DNA from: Roseivivax isoporae LMG 25204
GTDB lineage: Bacteria > Pseudomonadota > Alphaproteobacteria > Rhodobacterales > Rhodobacteraceae
Direction: 5' to 3'
DNA length: 64,000 bases
NCBI RefSeq assembly: GCF_000521865.1
Contig: NZ_JAME01000024.1
Location: 1 to 64,000, forward strand
This document shows, piece by piece, positions 8,338 to 16,886 of the stretch. The notes beneath the pieces are model-generated. The model saw nothing but the letters and a program-made list of their open reading frames with translations. It was not told the DNA's origin and did no database searches. The translations under genes and the position numbers were made by a program. The stretch's first letter is position 1, and each line of letters starts with the position of its first letter.

Positions 8338-9483
8338 ATGCCCGCCCGCACCCTGCCCCCCGCCGACGTGGCGCGCCTGTCGGCTGCGCTCCCGTTCTGG
8401 CTGTCGCTCCTTCTCGTGCCGATCCTGTGGCTCGGCGCGATCAAGGGCGGCGCGTGGGTGCTGCTGACGCCGCTCGTGACGTGGTACATGTTCTCGGCGC
8501 TCGACGCGGCGCTCGGGGTGAACCAGGACAACGCCGATCCCGCGACCGACGAGGCGCAGCTTTTCTGGTACCGGCTGGTGACGCTCGTCTGGGCGCCGGT
8601 GCAGGTCGCGACGCTGGCCGGGCTCCTGTGGTACGTGCCGCGCGCCGACCACCTCGACGGGCTCGAGGCGTTCGGCGTCTTCTTCGGCATGGGCGTGATC
8701 TCGGGGACGGTGGGGATCAACTACGCGCACGAGCTCATGCACCAGAGGAACGCGGCCGAACGGCGGCTCGGCGACCTGCTGCTGGCCATGGTGCTCTACG
8801 CGCATTTCCGGTCCGAGCACCTGCTGGTGCACCACCGCTACGTGGGCACGCCGCGCGATGCGGTGACGGCGCGCTACAACGAGGGTTTCCACCGCTTCTA
8901 CCCGCGCGTGCTGCGGCAGTCGCTGACCTCGTCCTTCCGGGCCGAGCGCGACATGCTGGCCCGGCGGGGCCTGCCGTGGTGGCACCGGCGCAACCCGTTC
9001 TGGATCTACTGGGGCCTGCAGGCGGGGTTCCTGGCCATGGCGCTGGTCCTCGGAGGCGGGGCCGGCGTGCTGCTCTTTCTCGCACAGGCGGGCGTCGCGA
9101 TCTGGCAGCTCGAACTGGTGAACTACGTCGAACATTACGGTCTGACGCGCCGGCACCTGGGCGAAGGGCGGTACGAGCACGTCAAGCCGCGCCATTCGTG
9201 GAATGCCTCGCACAAGGCGTCGAACTGGCTGCTCATCAACCTGCAGCGCCATTCCGACCACCACTACAAGCCCGACCGGCGCTTTCCGCTGCTGCAGACC
9301 TACGACGAGGACGAGGCGCCGCAGCTGCCCTACGGCTATCCGGTGATGACGGTGGCGGCGATGATCCCGCCGGTCTGGCGGCGGGTGATGAACCCGCGGG
9401 TGCGCGCCTGGCGGCGCAAGTTCTATCCCGACATCGAGGACTGGACGCCCTACAACCGCCACGCCACGCCCGATCCCCGCTGA
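8338..9483 (+). CDS. alkB: AlkB-type alkane 1-monooxygenase
   Basis: An integral-membrane non-haem di-iron monooxygenase that hydroxylates terminal methyl groups of alkanes, normally fed electrons by rubredoxin. The 381-residue protein has several membrane segments and all histidine boxes: HELMHQ at 131-136, EHLLVHH from 160, NYVEHYG from 262 (the AlkB-specific box), and LQRHSDHHYKP from 302. The start is supported by GGAGACCTGGA just upstream of ATG. No rubredoxin, rubredoxin reductase or alkane regulator gene is adjacent; mutY lies 114 bp upstream on the same strand. A strong hairpin follows the stop codon. Substrate range cannot be inferred. Confidence 0.93.
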   Translation: MPARTLPPADVARLSAALPFWLSLLLVPILWLGAIKGGAWVLLTPLVTWYMFSALDAALGVNQDNADPATDEAQLFWYRLVTLVWAPVQVATLAGLLWYVPRADHLDGLEAFGVFFGMGVISGTVGINYAHELMHQRNAAERRLGDLLLAMVLYAHFRSEHLLVHHRYVGTPRDAVTARYNEGFHRFYPRVLRQSLTSSFRAERDMLARRGLPWWHRRNPFWIYWGLQAGFLAMALVLGGGAGVLLFLAQAGVAIWQLELVNYVEHYGLTRRHLGEGRYEHVKPRHSWNASHKASNWLLINLQRHSDHHYKPDRRFPLLQTYDEDEAPQLPYGYPVMTVAAMIPPVWRRVMNPRVRAWRRKFYPDIEDWTPYNRHATPDPR

Positions 9484-9490
9484 ACGCGTG

Positions 9491-9519
9491 CGGGCCCGCC
9501 CCCTTGGGGAACGGGCCCG
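9491..9519. terminator. hairpin between convergent alkB and frcA
   Basis: An inverted repeat with arms CGGGCCCG (9491-9498 and 9512-9519) and inner arms CCCC/GGGG around a TT turn. It lies just after the alkB stop and before the frcA stop on the other strand, so it could end transcription from both sides. There is no long T-run, so intrinsic termination strength is uncertain. Confidence 0.6.
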
Positions 9520-9539
9520 GCACGGCGATGCGAGACGCC

Positions 9540-10322
9540 TCAGGCCGCCGCGAGGTCCGAGGGCGGTTCCTTGGCGCCCGTCATGAACGCGACCGCGTCG
9601 TTCATGGTGATGCTCTTCGGATCGACCACGCAGAGCCTGCGGCCCAGCCGGTGCACGTGGATGCGGTCGGCGACCTCGAACACGTGCGGCATGTTGTGGC
9701 TGATAAGCACGATCGGGATGCCGCGCCGCTTCACGTCCTGGATCAGCTCCAGCACCTTGCGGCTTTCCTTCACGCCCAGCGCCGCGGTCGGCTCGTCGAG
9801 GATGATGACCTTCGATCCGAAGGCGGCCGCGCGGGCCACCGCGACGCCCTGGCGCTGGCCGCCCGACAGCGTCTCGACCGCCTGCCCGATGTTCTGGATC
9901 GTCATCAGGCCGAGCTCGTTCAGCTTTTCCCGCGCGAACTTTTCCATCGCGGCCTTGTCGAGCTTGCGCAGGTACTTTCCCATGAAGCCGGACCTGCGGA
10001 TCTCGCGGCCCATGAACATGTTGTCGACGATCGACAGGGCCGGCGACATGGCGAGCGTCTGGTAGACCGTCTCGATCCCGTGCTCGCGCGCGGCGATGGG
10101 GTTCTCGAAGGTGACCGGCTTGCCGTCGAGCCTGATCTCGCCCGCGTCGGGGGTGACGGCCCCCGACAGCGCCTTGATGAGGGACGACTTGCCGGCCCCG
10201 TTGTCGCCGATCACCGCGAGGATCTCGCCCGGGTAGAGGTCGAAGTCGCAGCGGTCGAGCGCGGTGACCTTGCCGTAGCGCTTGACGAGCCCGCGGGCGG
10301 CGAGGATGGGCTGCTGGGTCAT
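9540..10322 (-). CDS. frcA: fructose-type sugar ABC transporter, ATP-binding protein FrcA
   Basis: The single-domain ATPase (260 residues) that powers a CUT2-type sugar importer. Walker A is GDNGAGKS at residues 39-46, the ABC signature is LSGGQRQGVAVARA, Walker B is VIILDEPTAAL, and the switch histidine is in VLISHNM. Unlike RbsA/XylG it has only one nucleotide-binding domain, as is characteristic of FrcA, so it should act as a homodimer with FrcC. Its ATG overlaps the frcC stop (ATGA). A fructokinase gene frcK, often found after frcA in rhizobia, is absent; the next gene downstream is the convergent alkB. Confidence 0.92.
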   Translation of the reverse strand: MTQQPILAARGLVKRYGKVTALDRCDFDLYPGEILAVIGDNGAGKSSLIKALSGAVTPDAGEIRLDGKPVTFENPIAAREHGIETVYQTLAMSPALSIVDNMFMGREIRRSGFMGKYLRKLDKAAMEKFAREKLNELGLMTIQNIGQAVETLSGGQRQGVAVARAAAFGSKVIILDEPTAALGVKESRKVLELIQDVKRRGIPIVLISHNMPHVFEVADRIHVHRLGRRLCVVDPKSITMNDAVAFMTGAKEPPSDLAAA

Positions 10323-11398
10323 GACGTCACCTTTCTGATCCACTGGTCGACGGCCACGGCGCCGATGATGAGCGCCCCGATGAGAAGGTAGGTCCACTGC
10401 GCGTTGGCCCCCGCCATGCGCAGGCCGAGCTCGAACACGCCGACGATGAGCGCCCCGAAGAAGGCGCCGTAGATCGAGCCGCGCCCGCCGAAGAGCGAGA
10501 TGCCCCCGATCACCACCGCGGTGATGGACTGGATGTTGCCCACCACGCCGGTCGACGCCGAAGGCGACACCGATCCGAAGCGGCCGATCATCACCCAGCC
10601 CGCGATGCCGCAGATGAAGCCCGCCAGCATGTAGACCGACATGATCGTGCGGTGGCGGTTCACACCGGCGAGTTCCGCCGCCTCGGCGTCGTCGCCCACC
10701 GCGTAGACGTGGCGGCCCCAGGCGGTCGAGCGCAGGCAGTAGCCGAGGACCACCACCAGGACGATCATGGCGACCACGCCCAGGGTGATGATGGCACCGC
10801 CGAGCTGGAACCGTTCGCCCATGAGCCCGAGGAGCGGCGCCTGTTCGTTGATGTCCTGGCTGCGGATCGTCTCGTTGCGCGAGTAGAGGTAGTTCGCGGC
10901 GAGCACGATCTGCCACATGCCGAGCGTCACGATGAAGGGGGGCAGCTTGACCCGGCTCACGAGCCAGCCCGAGGCCGCGCCGATCGCGGTGCCGACCGCG
11001 AGCCCCGCGGGGATCGAGAAGAGCGGCGGAATGCCGTAGCGGAAGGTGAAGGCCCCCATGATCACCGAGCAGAACACCGCGATCGCCCCCACCGACAGGT
11101 CGATGCCCGCGGTCAGGATGATCAGCGTCTGCGCGGCGGCGAGGATGCCGACGATCTGCACCTGCTGCAGGATCAGCGTCAGCGTGCCGGGCGAGAAGAA
11201 CCGCGAGCCCAGGGTCAGCGCGAAGATGACGATGGCCGCCAGCAGCACGATCAGCGGCACCAGGGCCGGCGTCACGTGCAGCGCGTGCTGGATGCGATGG
11301 ATGAGGCCTTTGCGCGTGTCCTCGAACTCGGCGACGCGGTTGCTGGCGCTGGACAACGAGGACTCGTAGTCCTGCCCCTTCGAGGCGGTCTCTGACAT
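10319..11398 (-). CDS. frcC: fructose-type sugar ABC transporter, permease FrcC
   Basis: A 359-residue CUT2-family permease with about ten hydrophobic segments, from ALVPLIVLLAAIVIFALTLG near residue 45 to the C-terminal LLIGALIIGAVAVDQWIRKV. The family motif region is QTLIILTAGIDLSVGAIAVF, and GDDAEAAELAGVNRHRT is the cytoplasmic coupling loop that docks on the ATPase. It sits between frcB (125-nt spacer with a hairpin) and frcA (4-nt overlap), and all three are transcribed together on the minus strand. The exact sugar (fructose, mannose or ribose) is inferred only from the FrcBCA resemblance and the linked ROK regulator. Confidence 0.92.
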   Translation of the reverse strand: MSETASKGQDYESSLSSASNRVAEFEDTRKGLIHRIQHALHVTPALVPLIVLLAAIVIFALTLGSRFFSPGTLTLILQQVQIVGILAAAQTLIILTAGIDLSVGAIAVFCSVIMGAFTFRYGIPPLFSIPAGLAVGTAIGAASGWLVSRVKLPPFIVTLGMWQIVLAANYLYSRNETIRSQDINEQAPLLGLMGERFQLGGAIITLGVVAMIVLVVVLGYCLRSTAWGRHVYAVGDDAEAAELAGVNRHRTIMSVYMLAGFICGIAGWVMIGRFGSVSPSASTGVVGNIQSITAVVIGGISLFGGRGSIYGAFFGALIVGVFELGLRMAGANAQWTYLLIGALIIGAVAVDQWIRKVTS

Positions 11399-11484
11399 GG
11401 GTTCTCCCCCCGGTTGAATGACGGCGTCTCAGGCGCCTTGCGTCCAGCCTATCACGAAACGGCCGGCAACGCGCGTGCGACAGA

Positions 11485-11513
11485 GGGAAGGAGCGGGCGC
11501 GCCGCCCCTTCCC
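11485..11513 (-). other. GC-rich hairpin in the frcB-frcC spacer
   Basis: Arms GGGAAGG (11485-11491) and CCTTCCC (11507-11513) with inner arms GCGG/CCGC and a 5-nt loop; one A:C mismatch interrupts the stem. It begins 10 nt after the frcB stop on the minus strand and has no T-run. It most likely protects the frcB mRNA 3' end or attenuates read-through, so that the binding protein is made in excess of FrcC and FrcA. Confidence 0.6.
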
Positions 11514-11523
11514 GGCCGGGGCA

Positions 11524-12549
11524 TCAGCCCCAGCAGAGCTCCAGGCCTTCCTCGACCGAGATCGAGTCGACACCCTCGACCGGGTTGTCGGTCACGAGCG
11601 CCACGCCGGTGTCGAAGAAGTCCTTGCCCTCGCTCGGGGTCGGCAGCGTGCCGTCCTGAGCGTATTGCACGATCGCCTCGATGCCGAGCGAAGCCATCCG
11701 CAGCGGGTATTGCTGCGAGGTCGCGCCGATCACGCCGTCGGCGACGTTGCGCACGCCCGGGCAGCCGCCGTCCACCGACACGATGGTGACGTCCGAGCTG
11801 CCCATGGCCTGCAGTGCCTCGTAGGCGCCCGCCGCCGCCGGCTCGTTGATCGTGTAGACCACGTTGATCGACGGGTCGGAGGCGAGGCAGTTCTCCATCG
11901 CGGTGCGCCCGCCCTCCTCGTTGCCGGCGGTGACCTCGTTGCAGACGATGCGCGGGTCCTCCTCGTCGCCCCAGACGTTGGGATCGTTGAGTTCGATGCC
12001 AAAGCCCTGCAGGAAGCCCTGGTCGCGCAGCACGTCGACGGAGGGCTGGCTGATGGCGAGGTCGAGCATGGCGATGCGCGCGTCCGCCGCGGCGTCGCCG
12101 AGTTTCGCCGCCGCCCACTGGCCGATCAGTTCGCCGGCAAGGAAGTTGTCCGTCGCGAAGGTCGCGTCGGCCGCGTCCACCGGCTGCAGCGGCGTGTCGA
12201 GCGCGATCACGAGGATGCCCGCGTCGCGCGCCTGCTGGACCGCCGGCACGATCGCCGCGGTGTCCGAGGCGGTGATCAGGATTCCCTTCACCCCGTTGGC
12301 GATGCAGGTCTCGATCGCAGCCACCTGCGCCTCGTTGTCGCCGTCGACCTGGCCGGCATAGCTGTTCAGCGTCACGCCGAGTTCCTCGGCCTTCGCCGAC
12401 GCGCCTTCGCGCATCTTGACGAAGAACGGGTTCGTGTCCGTCTTGGTGATGATGCACGCGCCGATGTCTTCCTGCGCATGTGCCGGCGCGGCCAGGACGG
12501 TGGCCGTCGCCGCGGCACCCAAGAGGGTGGCGAGGGTTGTCCGTTTCAT
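11524..12549 (-). CDS. frcB: fructose-type sugar ABC transporter, periplasmic binding protein FrcB
   Basis: A 341-residue periplasmic binding protein that captures the sugar for FrcC/FrcA. The signal peptide is clear ([20 protein letters not shown], cleavage after AHA before QEDIG). The mature chain has the type I binding-protein pattern: [60 protein letters not shown] and [13 protein letters not shown]. It is the first gene of frcBCA and is divergent from the ROK regulator, with a 217-bp control region that contains an AT-rich palindrome. A strong hairpin follows it. Confidence 0.92.
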   Translation of the reverse strand: MKRTTLATLLGAAATATVLAAPAHAQEDIGACIITKTDTNPFFVKMREGASAKAEELGVTLNSYAGQVDGDNEAQVAAIETCIANGVKGILITASDTAAIVPAVQQARDAGILVIALDTPLQPVDAADATFATDNFLAGELIGQWAAAKLGDAAADARIAMLDLAISQPSVDVLRDQGFLQGFGIELNDPNVWGDEEDPRIVCNEVTAGNEEGGRTAMENCLASDPSINVVYTINEPAAAGAYEALQAMGSSDVTIVSVDGGCPGVRNVADGVIGATSQQYPLRMASLGIEAIVQYAQDGTLPTPSEGKDFFDTGVALVTDNPVEGVDSISVEEGLELCWG

Positions 12550-12685
12550 GTCTGTCTCCTCCCGAAAAAAGATCACCCGGCCGCGAGAATCTCGCTAAAG
12601 TTGCTTGCGACCGCCCCGGAACGCGGTTGGCCGCGCTGCCGTCGCATACAGAGTTCCCAGAATCGCAGGGATGAGTCAAGAATAA

Positions 12686-12704
12686 ATAAATCACTCTGAT
12701 TTAT
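12686..12704. promoter_or_regulatory. perfect palindrome, candidate operator for the ROK regulator
   Basis: ATAAATCA-CTC-TGATTTAT is an uninterrupted 8-bp inverted repeat in an AT-rich island between the divergent frcB and frcR genes. The right arm overlaps a TATAAT hexamer (12702-12707), and TTGACA (12707-12712) follows directly, so a bound protein would sit on promoter elements. A site of this form is what a dimeric ROK repressor would be expected to bind; binding itself is inference. Confidence 0.6.
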
Positions 12705-12766
12705 AATTGACAGGCGCCTGATTTTGCAGAACCATCAGGCATCGCACGTCCGCACGAGGCATCCCG

Positions 12767-13990
12767 ATGGCGCCGGCCGAACATTCCGACATCACCCCCG
12801 AGATCGGCGCCCTTGCAGGAACGCGGGGCTCGAACCAGTCGGGCATGCGCGCGCACAACGAACGGCTGGTGCTGAGCCTCGTGCGCCGCCATGGCGGGCT
12901 GGCCAAGGCGGACATCGCGCGCGCCACCGGGCTCTCGGCGCAGACCGTGTCGGTGATCATGCGCGCGCTCGAGGCTGACGGCCTCCTGGTGAAGGGCGCG
13001 CCGGTGCGCGGGCGCGTGGGTCAGCCCTCGGTGCCCATGCGGCTTGCCGCTGACGGCGCGTTCTTCTTCGGGCTCAAGGTCGGGCGGCGCAGCGCCGACC
13101 TGATCCTGACCGATTTCCTGGGCGAGGTGGTGGCGCGCACGCGCACGACCTACCGCTACCCCGACGTGGACGCGACGCTGCGCTTCGCCACCCGGGGGAT
13201 GGCGGAACTCGCCGGAGCCCTGCCGGCGGGCAAGGCGCGCCGGATCGCCGGGCTCGGCATCGCGATGCCGTTCCTGATCTGGGACTGGGCGCGCATCATC
13301 GGGGTGGAGCCCGGCCGCCTCGACGACTGGCGCCACCGCGACCTGCGGCAGGAACTGGCGGACAACGTCGACATGCCGGTTTTCCTGCAGAACGACGCGA
13401 CCGCCGCCTGCGGTGCCGAACTGGTGTTCGGCGATCCGGTCGCGCAGTCGGATTTCCTCTATTTCTTCGTGGGATACTTCATCGGCGGCGGCCTCGTCCT
13501 GAACGGCAACGTGTTCTCGGGCCATACCGGCAATGCGGGCGCGCTGGGGTCCATGCCGGTGCCGGGCCCCGATGGCAGCCGCCAGCTGCTCGACGCCGCG
13601 TCGCTGTCGGTGCTCGAGACCATGGTCGAGGCGCGGGGCGGCAGCGCCGGCTGGCTCTGGGAGGATCCCGATCTCTGGGAGCTGCCCGAGGACACGGCGG
13701 CGGCCTGGATCGAGGATGCCGCGCAGGCCATGGCGCACGCCATCGCCGCGTCCATCTCTCTCGTCGATTTCGACCTGGTGATGATCGACGGGTGGCTGCC
13801 CTCCGCCTTCCGTACCCGGCTGACCGACGCGACACGCGCCGCTCTGGCGCGGATGAACCTCGCGGGCCTCAACGCGCCGTCCATCGTCGAGGGCACGGTC
13901 GGGCCCGACGCCCGCACGCTCGGCGCGGCGAGCCTGCCGCTGTCCGAACGCTACCTGATCGACAGCACCGCCTTCCTGAAGCAGGTCTGA
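12767..13990 (+). CDS. frcR: ROK family transcriptional regulator FrcR
   Basis: A 407-residue repressor of the ROK (repressor/ORF/kinase) family. The N-terminal winged helix-turn-helix spans about residues 28-85 (HNERLVLSLVRRHGGLAKADIARATGLSAQ, where SAQTVSVIMRALE is the recognition part). The remainder is the sugar-kinase-like domain, with LQNDATAACGAE and FVGYFIGGGLVLNGNVFSGHTGNAG. The cysteine-rich ROK zinc motif is absent. It is divergent from frcBCA, which it very likely controls in response to a sugar or sugar phosphate. The ATG start has GAGG about 8 nt upstream. It converges with the transglycosylase gene, 9 bp apart. Confidence 0.88.
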   Translation: MAPAEHSDITPEIGALAGTRGSNQSGMRAHNERLVLSLVRRHGGLAKADIARATGLSAQTVSVIMRALEADGLLVKGAPVRGRVGQPSVPMRLAADGAFFFGLKVGRRSADLILTDFLGEVVARTRTTYRYPDVDATLRFATRGMAELAGALPAGKARRIAGLGIAMPFLIWDWARIIGVEPGRLDDWRHRDLRQELADNVDMPVFLQNDATAACGAELVFGDPVAQSDFLYFFVGYFIGGGLVLNGNVFSGHTGNAGALGSMPVPGPDGSRQLLDAASLSVLETMVEARGGSAGWLWEDPDLWELPEDTAAAWIEDAAQAMAHAIAASISLVDFDLVMIDGWLPSAFRTRLTDATRAALARMNLAGLNAPSIVEGTVGPDARTLGAASLPLSERYLIDSTAFLKQV

Positions 13991-13999
13991 CGCGGGGTC

Positions 14000-15193
14000 C
14001 TAAAGGCGGTCGAGCAGGCCGGGCGTTGGCCAGGCATCCGCGGGAAGACCCAGGTCGCGCTGCACGTCGCGCACCGCCGCGCGGGTCCCGGCGCCGAGGA
14101 TGCCGTCGATCTCCCCCACGTCGTGGCCGCGGGCCTGCAGCGCCTCCTGCAGCCGCTTCATCGCGTCGCCGTCGAGCCCGGGCGCGGGATTTCCCGCGTC
14201 GTAGATCTGCGCGCCCTCGAGGCGCGTCGCGAAATAGGCGGCGGTCAGGACGTAGGTGAAGCTCTGGTTCCACTCGAAGAGCACGCGGAAGTTCGGATAG
14301 GCGAGGAAGGCAGGCCCGCCCCTGCCCTGCGGCAGGACGATCGACGCGGGCAGGTCCGGCCGGTCGATGTTGCCGTCGCGCGCCGTAACGCCCGCCGCGG
14401 CCCAGTCCGTCGCGCTGCGCGTGGTCTCGAGCCCCGTGGCGTGCCAGTCGAACTCCGCCGGCATCACCACCTCCTCGAGCCACGGCTCGTTCGCGCGCCA
14501 GCCGAGGCTCGCCAGCATGCTGGCCCCGGACAGGAGCGCGTCCTCGGGCGAGGACTTGAGCCGAACGTGCCCGTCCCCGTCGCCGTCGATGCCGTTCTCG
14601 ATGATGTCCTCGGGCAGCATCTGCACCATGCCGATCTCGCCCGCCCAGGCCCCGGTCGTGGTCGCGGGATCGAGGTCGCCCTGCGCGTGGAGCTCGAGCG
14701 CAGCGAAAAGCTGCGGCCGGAAGAGCTCGGGCCGGCGGCAATCATGCGCGAGCGTGGCGAGGGCGTTCGCCGTGTTGAAATCGCCCTGCACCGCGCCGTA
14801 ATCGGTCTCGAACGCCCAGAAGGCGAGGAGGATGCCGCGGGAGACACCGAAACGGCGCTCGATCTCGTCGAAGGTCGCCGCGTGCCGGTCGGCCAGCTGC
14901 CGGCCGCGCTCGATGCGGTTCTGGCTGATGAGCCGGCGCGAGAAGTCGATGAACGGCGCCTGGAAGATGCCCTGCCGTCGGTCCGCGGCCAGCACATCGG
15001 GATCCTGCCGCAGCCCGTCGAAGAAGCGCGCGGCGACATCCGGGTCGGCGCCGCGTTCCACCGCCTCCTGCCGCGCCGCCTCGAGGAAGGCGTCGAACGG
15101 GCCGCCGCAGGGCGCCTCCTGGGCCGACAGCGGGCCGGCAAGGCAGGCGGCCGCAGAGAGGAACAGGATGGCGGGTCGGACGGTGCGGCGCAT
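14000..15193 (-). CDS. MltB-type lytic murein transglycosylase with peptidoglycan-binding domain
   Basis: A 397-residue exported enzyme that cleaves peptidoglycan glycan strands to 1,6-anhydro products. It has a signal peptide (MRRTVRPAILFLSAAACLAG, cleavage near LSAQEAP), the SLT_2/MltB catalytic domain (about 28-320) with the catalytic glutamate in LLAFWAFETDYGAVQGD, and family motifs GEIGMVQMLPEDIIENGIDGD and FLAYPNFRVLFEWNQS. A C-terminal PG_binding_1 domain (about 335-395) reads ALQARGHDVGEIDGILGAGTRAAVRD. The start at ATG 15193 gives the complete signal peptide. No operon partner is visible; both flanking genes are on the other strand. Confidence 0.92.
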   Translation of the reverse strand: MRRTVRPAILFLSAAACLAGPLSAQEAPCGGPFDAFLEAARQEAVERGADPDVAARFFDGLRQDPDVLAADRRQGIFQAPFIDFSRRLISQNRIERGRQLADRHAATFDEIERRFGVSRGILLAFWAFETDYGAVQGDFNTANALATLAHDCRRPELFRPQLFAALELHAQGDLDPATTTGAWAGEIGMVQMLPEDIIENGIDGDGDGHVRLKSSPEDALLSGASMLASLGWRANEPWLEEVVMPAEFDWHATGLETTRSATDWAAAGVTARDGNIDRPDLPASIVLPQGRGGPAFLAYPNFRVLFEWNQSFTYVLTAAYFATRLEGAQIYDAGNPAPGLDGDAMKRLQEALQARGHDVGEIDGILGAGTRAAVRDVQRDLGLPADAWPTPGLLDRL

Positions 15194-15367
15194 GGGCGGG
15201 TCCTCGGAAAGGCGACGTATCGCGCCCGACGCTAGCGCCCGCGCGGCGCCCGGCAAGCATGCGGACCCCGGGGCCTGACCGGAATTCGGTACACGCATCG
15301 GCCCAGATTTATGACACATTCAGAAAATAAGGGTGTATCACTGGGACAAGCTGTCGGGACGATTTCC

Positions 15368-15736
15368 GTGAAGGTGCTCATCGTCGAAAGCCGCACCGCG
15401 CTGTGCACGCTCTGGCGCCGCCACATCGAGAGGATGGGCGCCACGGTCTGGTGCGCCGCCGGCCAGGGCGAGGCGGCGCGGCTTCTCTGCGTCATCCCCT
15501 TCGATGCCATGGTGCTCGACCTCGAGATCGCCGAGGGCAGCGCGGTGGCGCTGGCGGATTTCGCCAGCTACCGTCGCCCCGATTGCAGCGTGATCTTCGT
15601 CACGCGCAGGACGTTCTTTTCGGACGGCAACATCTTCAACCTGTTCTCGAACGTGCGCGCCTATCTGCCGGCGGCCACCGATCCCGACGACATCGCCGCC
15701 CTGGTCGAGCATTGCGCGACCACCCGGCTGTCCTGA
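15368..15736 (+). CDS. small receiver-like protein with incomplete active site
   Basis: A 122-residue CheY-like receiver domain with no output domain. Strand 1 is MKVLIVES, the putative phospho-acceptor aspartate is in FDAMVLDLEIAEGSA, and the conserved Thr is in VIFVTRRTFFSDGN. The acidic pair is reduced to one Glu, and the usual Lys before Pro is missing (YLPAATDPDD), so it may not be phosphorylated in the normal way. The start is taken as GTG 15368. An in-frame ATG at 15311 would add 19 codons whose third positions are A/T-rich, unlike the neighbouring coding DNA, and it lacks a ribosome-binding site. Similar short proteins are, to my recollection, widespread in Rhodobacterales; the function is unknown. 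Confidence 0.72.
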   Translation: MKVLIVESRTALCTLWRRHIERMGATVWCAAGQGEAARLLCVIPFDAMVLDLEIAEGSAVALADFASYRRPDCSVIFVTRRTFFSDGNIFNLFSNVRAYLPAATDPDDIAALVEHCATTRLS

Positions 15737-16726
15737 TCAGGCGGCCTCGAGCCGACCGCGCCCGTGCGGCGCGTCGAGGTCGAGATCGGGACCGATGGGC
15801 AGGATCCGGTAGGGATTCACCGACTCGTGGCTGTAATGGTAGTGCCGCACGATGTGGTCGAAATTCACCGTCTCGGCCACGCCCGGCCACTGGTAGAGCT
15901 CGCGGGTGTAGCCCCAGAGGTTCGGGAAGTCGACGATCCGGTTGCGGTTGCACTTGAAGTGGCCGTGATAGACCTTGTCGAACCGGATCAGCGTGGTGAA
16001 GAGCCGCCAGTCCGCCTCTGTGAGGCGCGCGCCCATCAGGTAGCGGTTCCGCGACAGGATGTCCTCGATCCAGTCGAGGCTGTCGAAGAGCGGTCGGACC
16101 GCCTCGTCATAGGCCTCCTGCGAGGTGGCAAAGCCCGACTTGTAGACGCCGTTGTTCACCGTGTCGTAGATGCGCGCGTTCACCGGCTCGATCGCGTCGC
16201 GCAGGTCCTCGGGCCAGTAATCCTCGCGGTTCCCGGTGATGCCGTCGAAGGCCGAGTTGAGCATGCGGATGATCTCGGCCGATTCGTTCGACACGATGGT
16301 TTCGCGCTGGCGGTCCCAGAGCACGGGAACCGTCACGCGCCCCGAGATCCCGGGGTCGGCCTTGAGGTAGACCTCGCGCAGGTAATCGAAGCCGAACAGC
16401 GCGTCGCCGGTGGCTCCGGGAAAGTCCGAGCGCAGCTCCCATCCCTCGGACAGCATGTCGGGATGCACGACCGAGACGCCGATATGGTCCTCGAGCCCCT
16501 TGAGCTTGCGGAAGATGAGCGCGCGGTGCGCCCACGGGCAGGCATAGGAGACGTAGAGGTGGTAGCGGCCGCTCTCGGCCTCGAACCCGCCCTCGCCCGA
16601 GGGGCCGGGCGTGCCGTCCGCGGTCACCCAGTTGCGGAACGCCGTTTCCGAGCGGACGAACTTTCCGCCCGTCTTGTCGGTGTCGTAGCCCTTGTCGTGC
16701 CAAACTCCGTCGACGAGAAGTCCCAT
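15737..16726 (-). CDS. glutathione S-transferase, glutathionyl-hydroquinone reductase type
   Basis: A 329-residue member of the Xi-class GST group (YqjG/ECM4), which reduces glutathionyl-hydroquinones using glutathione. The catalytic cysteine lies in YVSYACPWAHRALIFRKLKGL. VPVLWDRQRETIVSNESAEIIRMLN is the glutathione-binding segment, and TEADWRLFTTLIRFDKVYHGHFKCN is typical of the C-terminal helical domain. The start at ATG 16726 is fixed by AGGAGGAGG 4 nt upstream. The stop codon directly abuts that of the convergent receiver gene. An inverted repeat TTGGCC/GGCCAA lies just upstream of the ribosome-binding site. Confidence 0.92.
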   Translation of the reverse strand: MGLLVDGVWHDKGYDTDKTGGKFVRSETAFRNWVTADGTPGPSGEGGFEAESGRYHLYVSYACPWAHRALIFRKLKGLEDHIGVSVVHPDMLSEGWELRSDFPGATGDALFGFDYLREVYLKADPGISGRVTVPVLWDRQRETIVSNESAEIIRMLNSAFDGITGNREDYWPEDLRDAIEPVNARIYDTVNNGVYKSGFATSQEAYDEAVRPLFDSLDWIEDILSRNRYLMGARLTEADWRLFTTLIRFDKVYHGHFKCNRNRIVDFPNLWGYTRELYQWPGVAETVNFDHIVRHYHYSHESVNPYRILPIGPDLDLDAPHGRGRLEAA

Positions 16727-16740
16727 GACCTCCTCCTGCA

Positions 16741-16759
16741 TTGGCCGGTTTCTGGCCAA
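16741..16759. promoter_or_regulatory. inverted repeat upstream of the GST gene
   Basis: TTGGCC (16741-16746) and GGCCAA (16754-16759) are separated by 7 nt and lie just before the AGGAGG ribosome-binding site of the GST gene. It could be an operator half-pair or a leader hairpin; nothing in the sequence identifies the binding protein. Confidence 0.35.
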
Positions 16760-16886
16760 AGCTAGGTCGTGCGGGCGGCCACGTCATGCGCCCTGTGCGC
16801 AGCGATGCCCTGCATGAGCGCACATATCCGGGCGGGAACAGGCAGGTCTTGTGCGTGCGCGGGCTGCAGCGGCCACGGGTGGCGGC

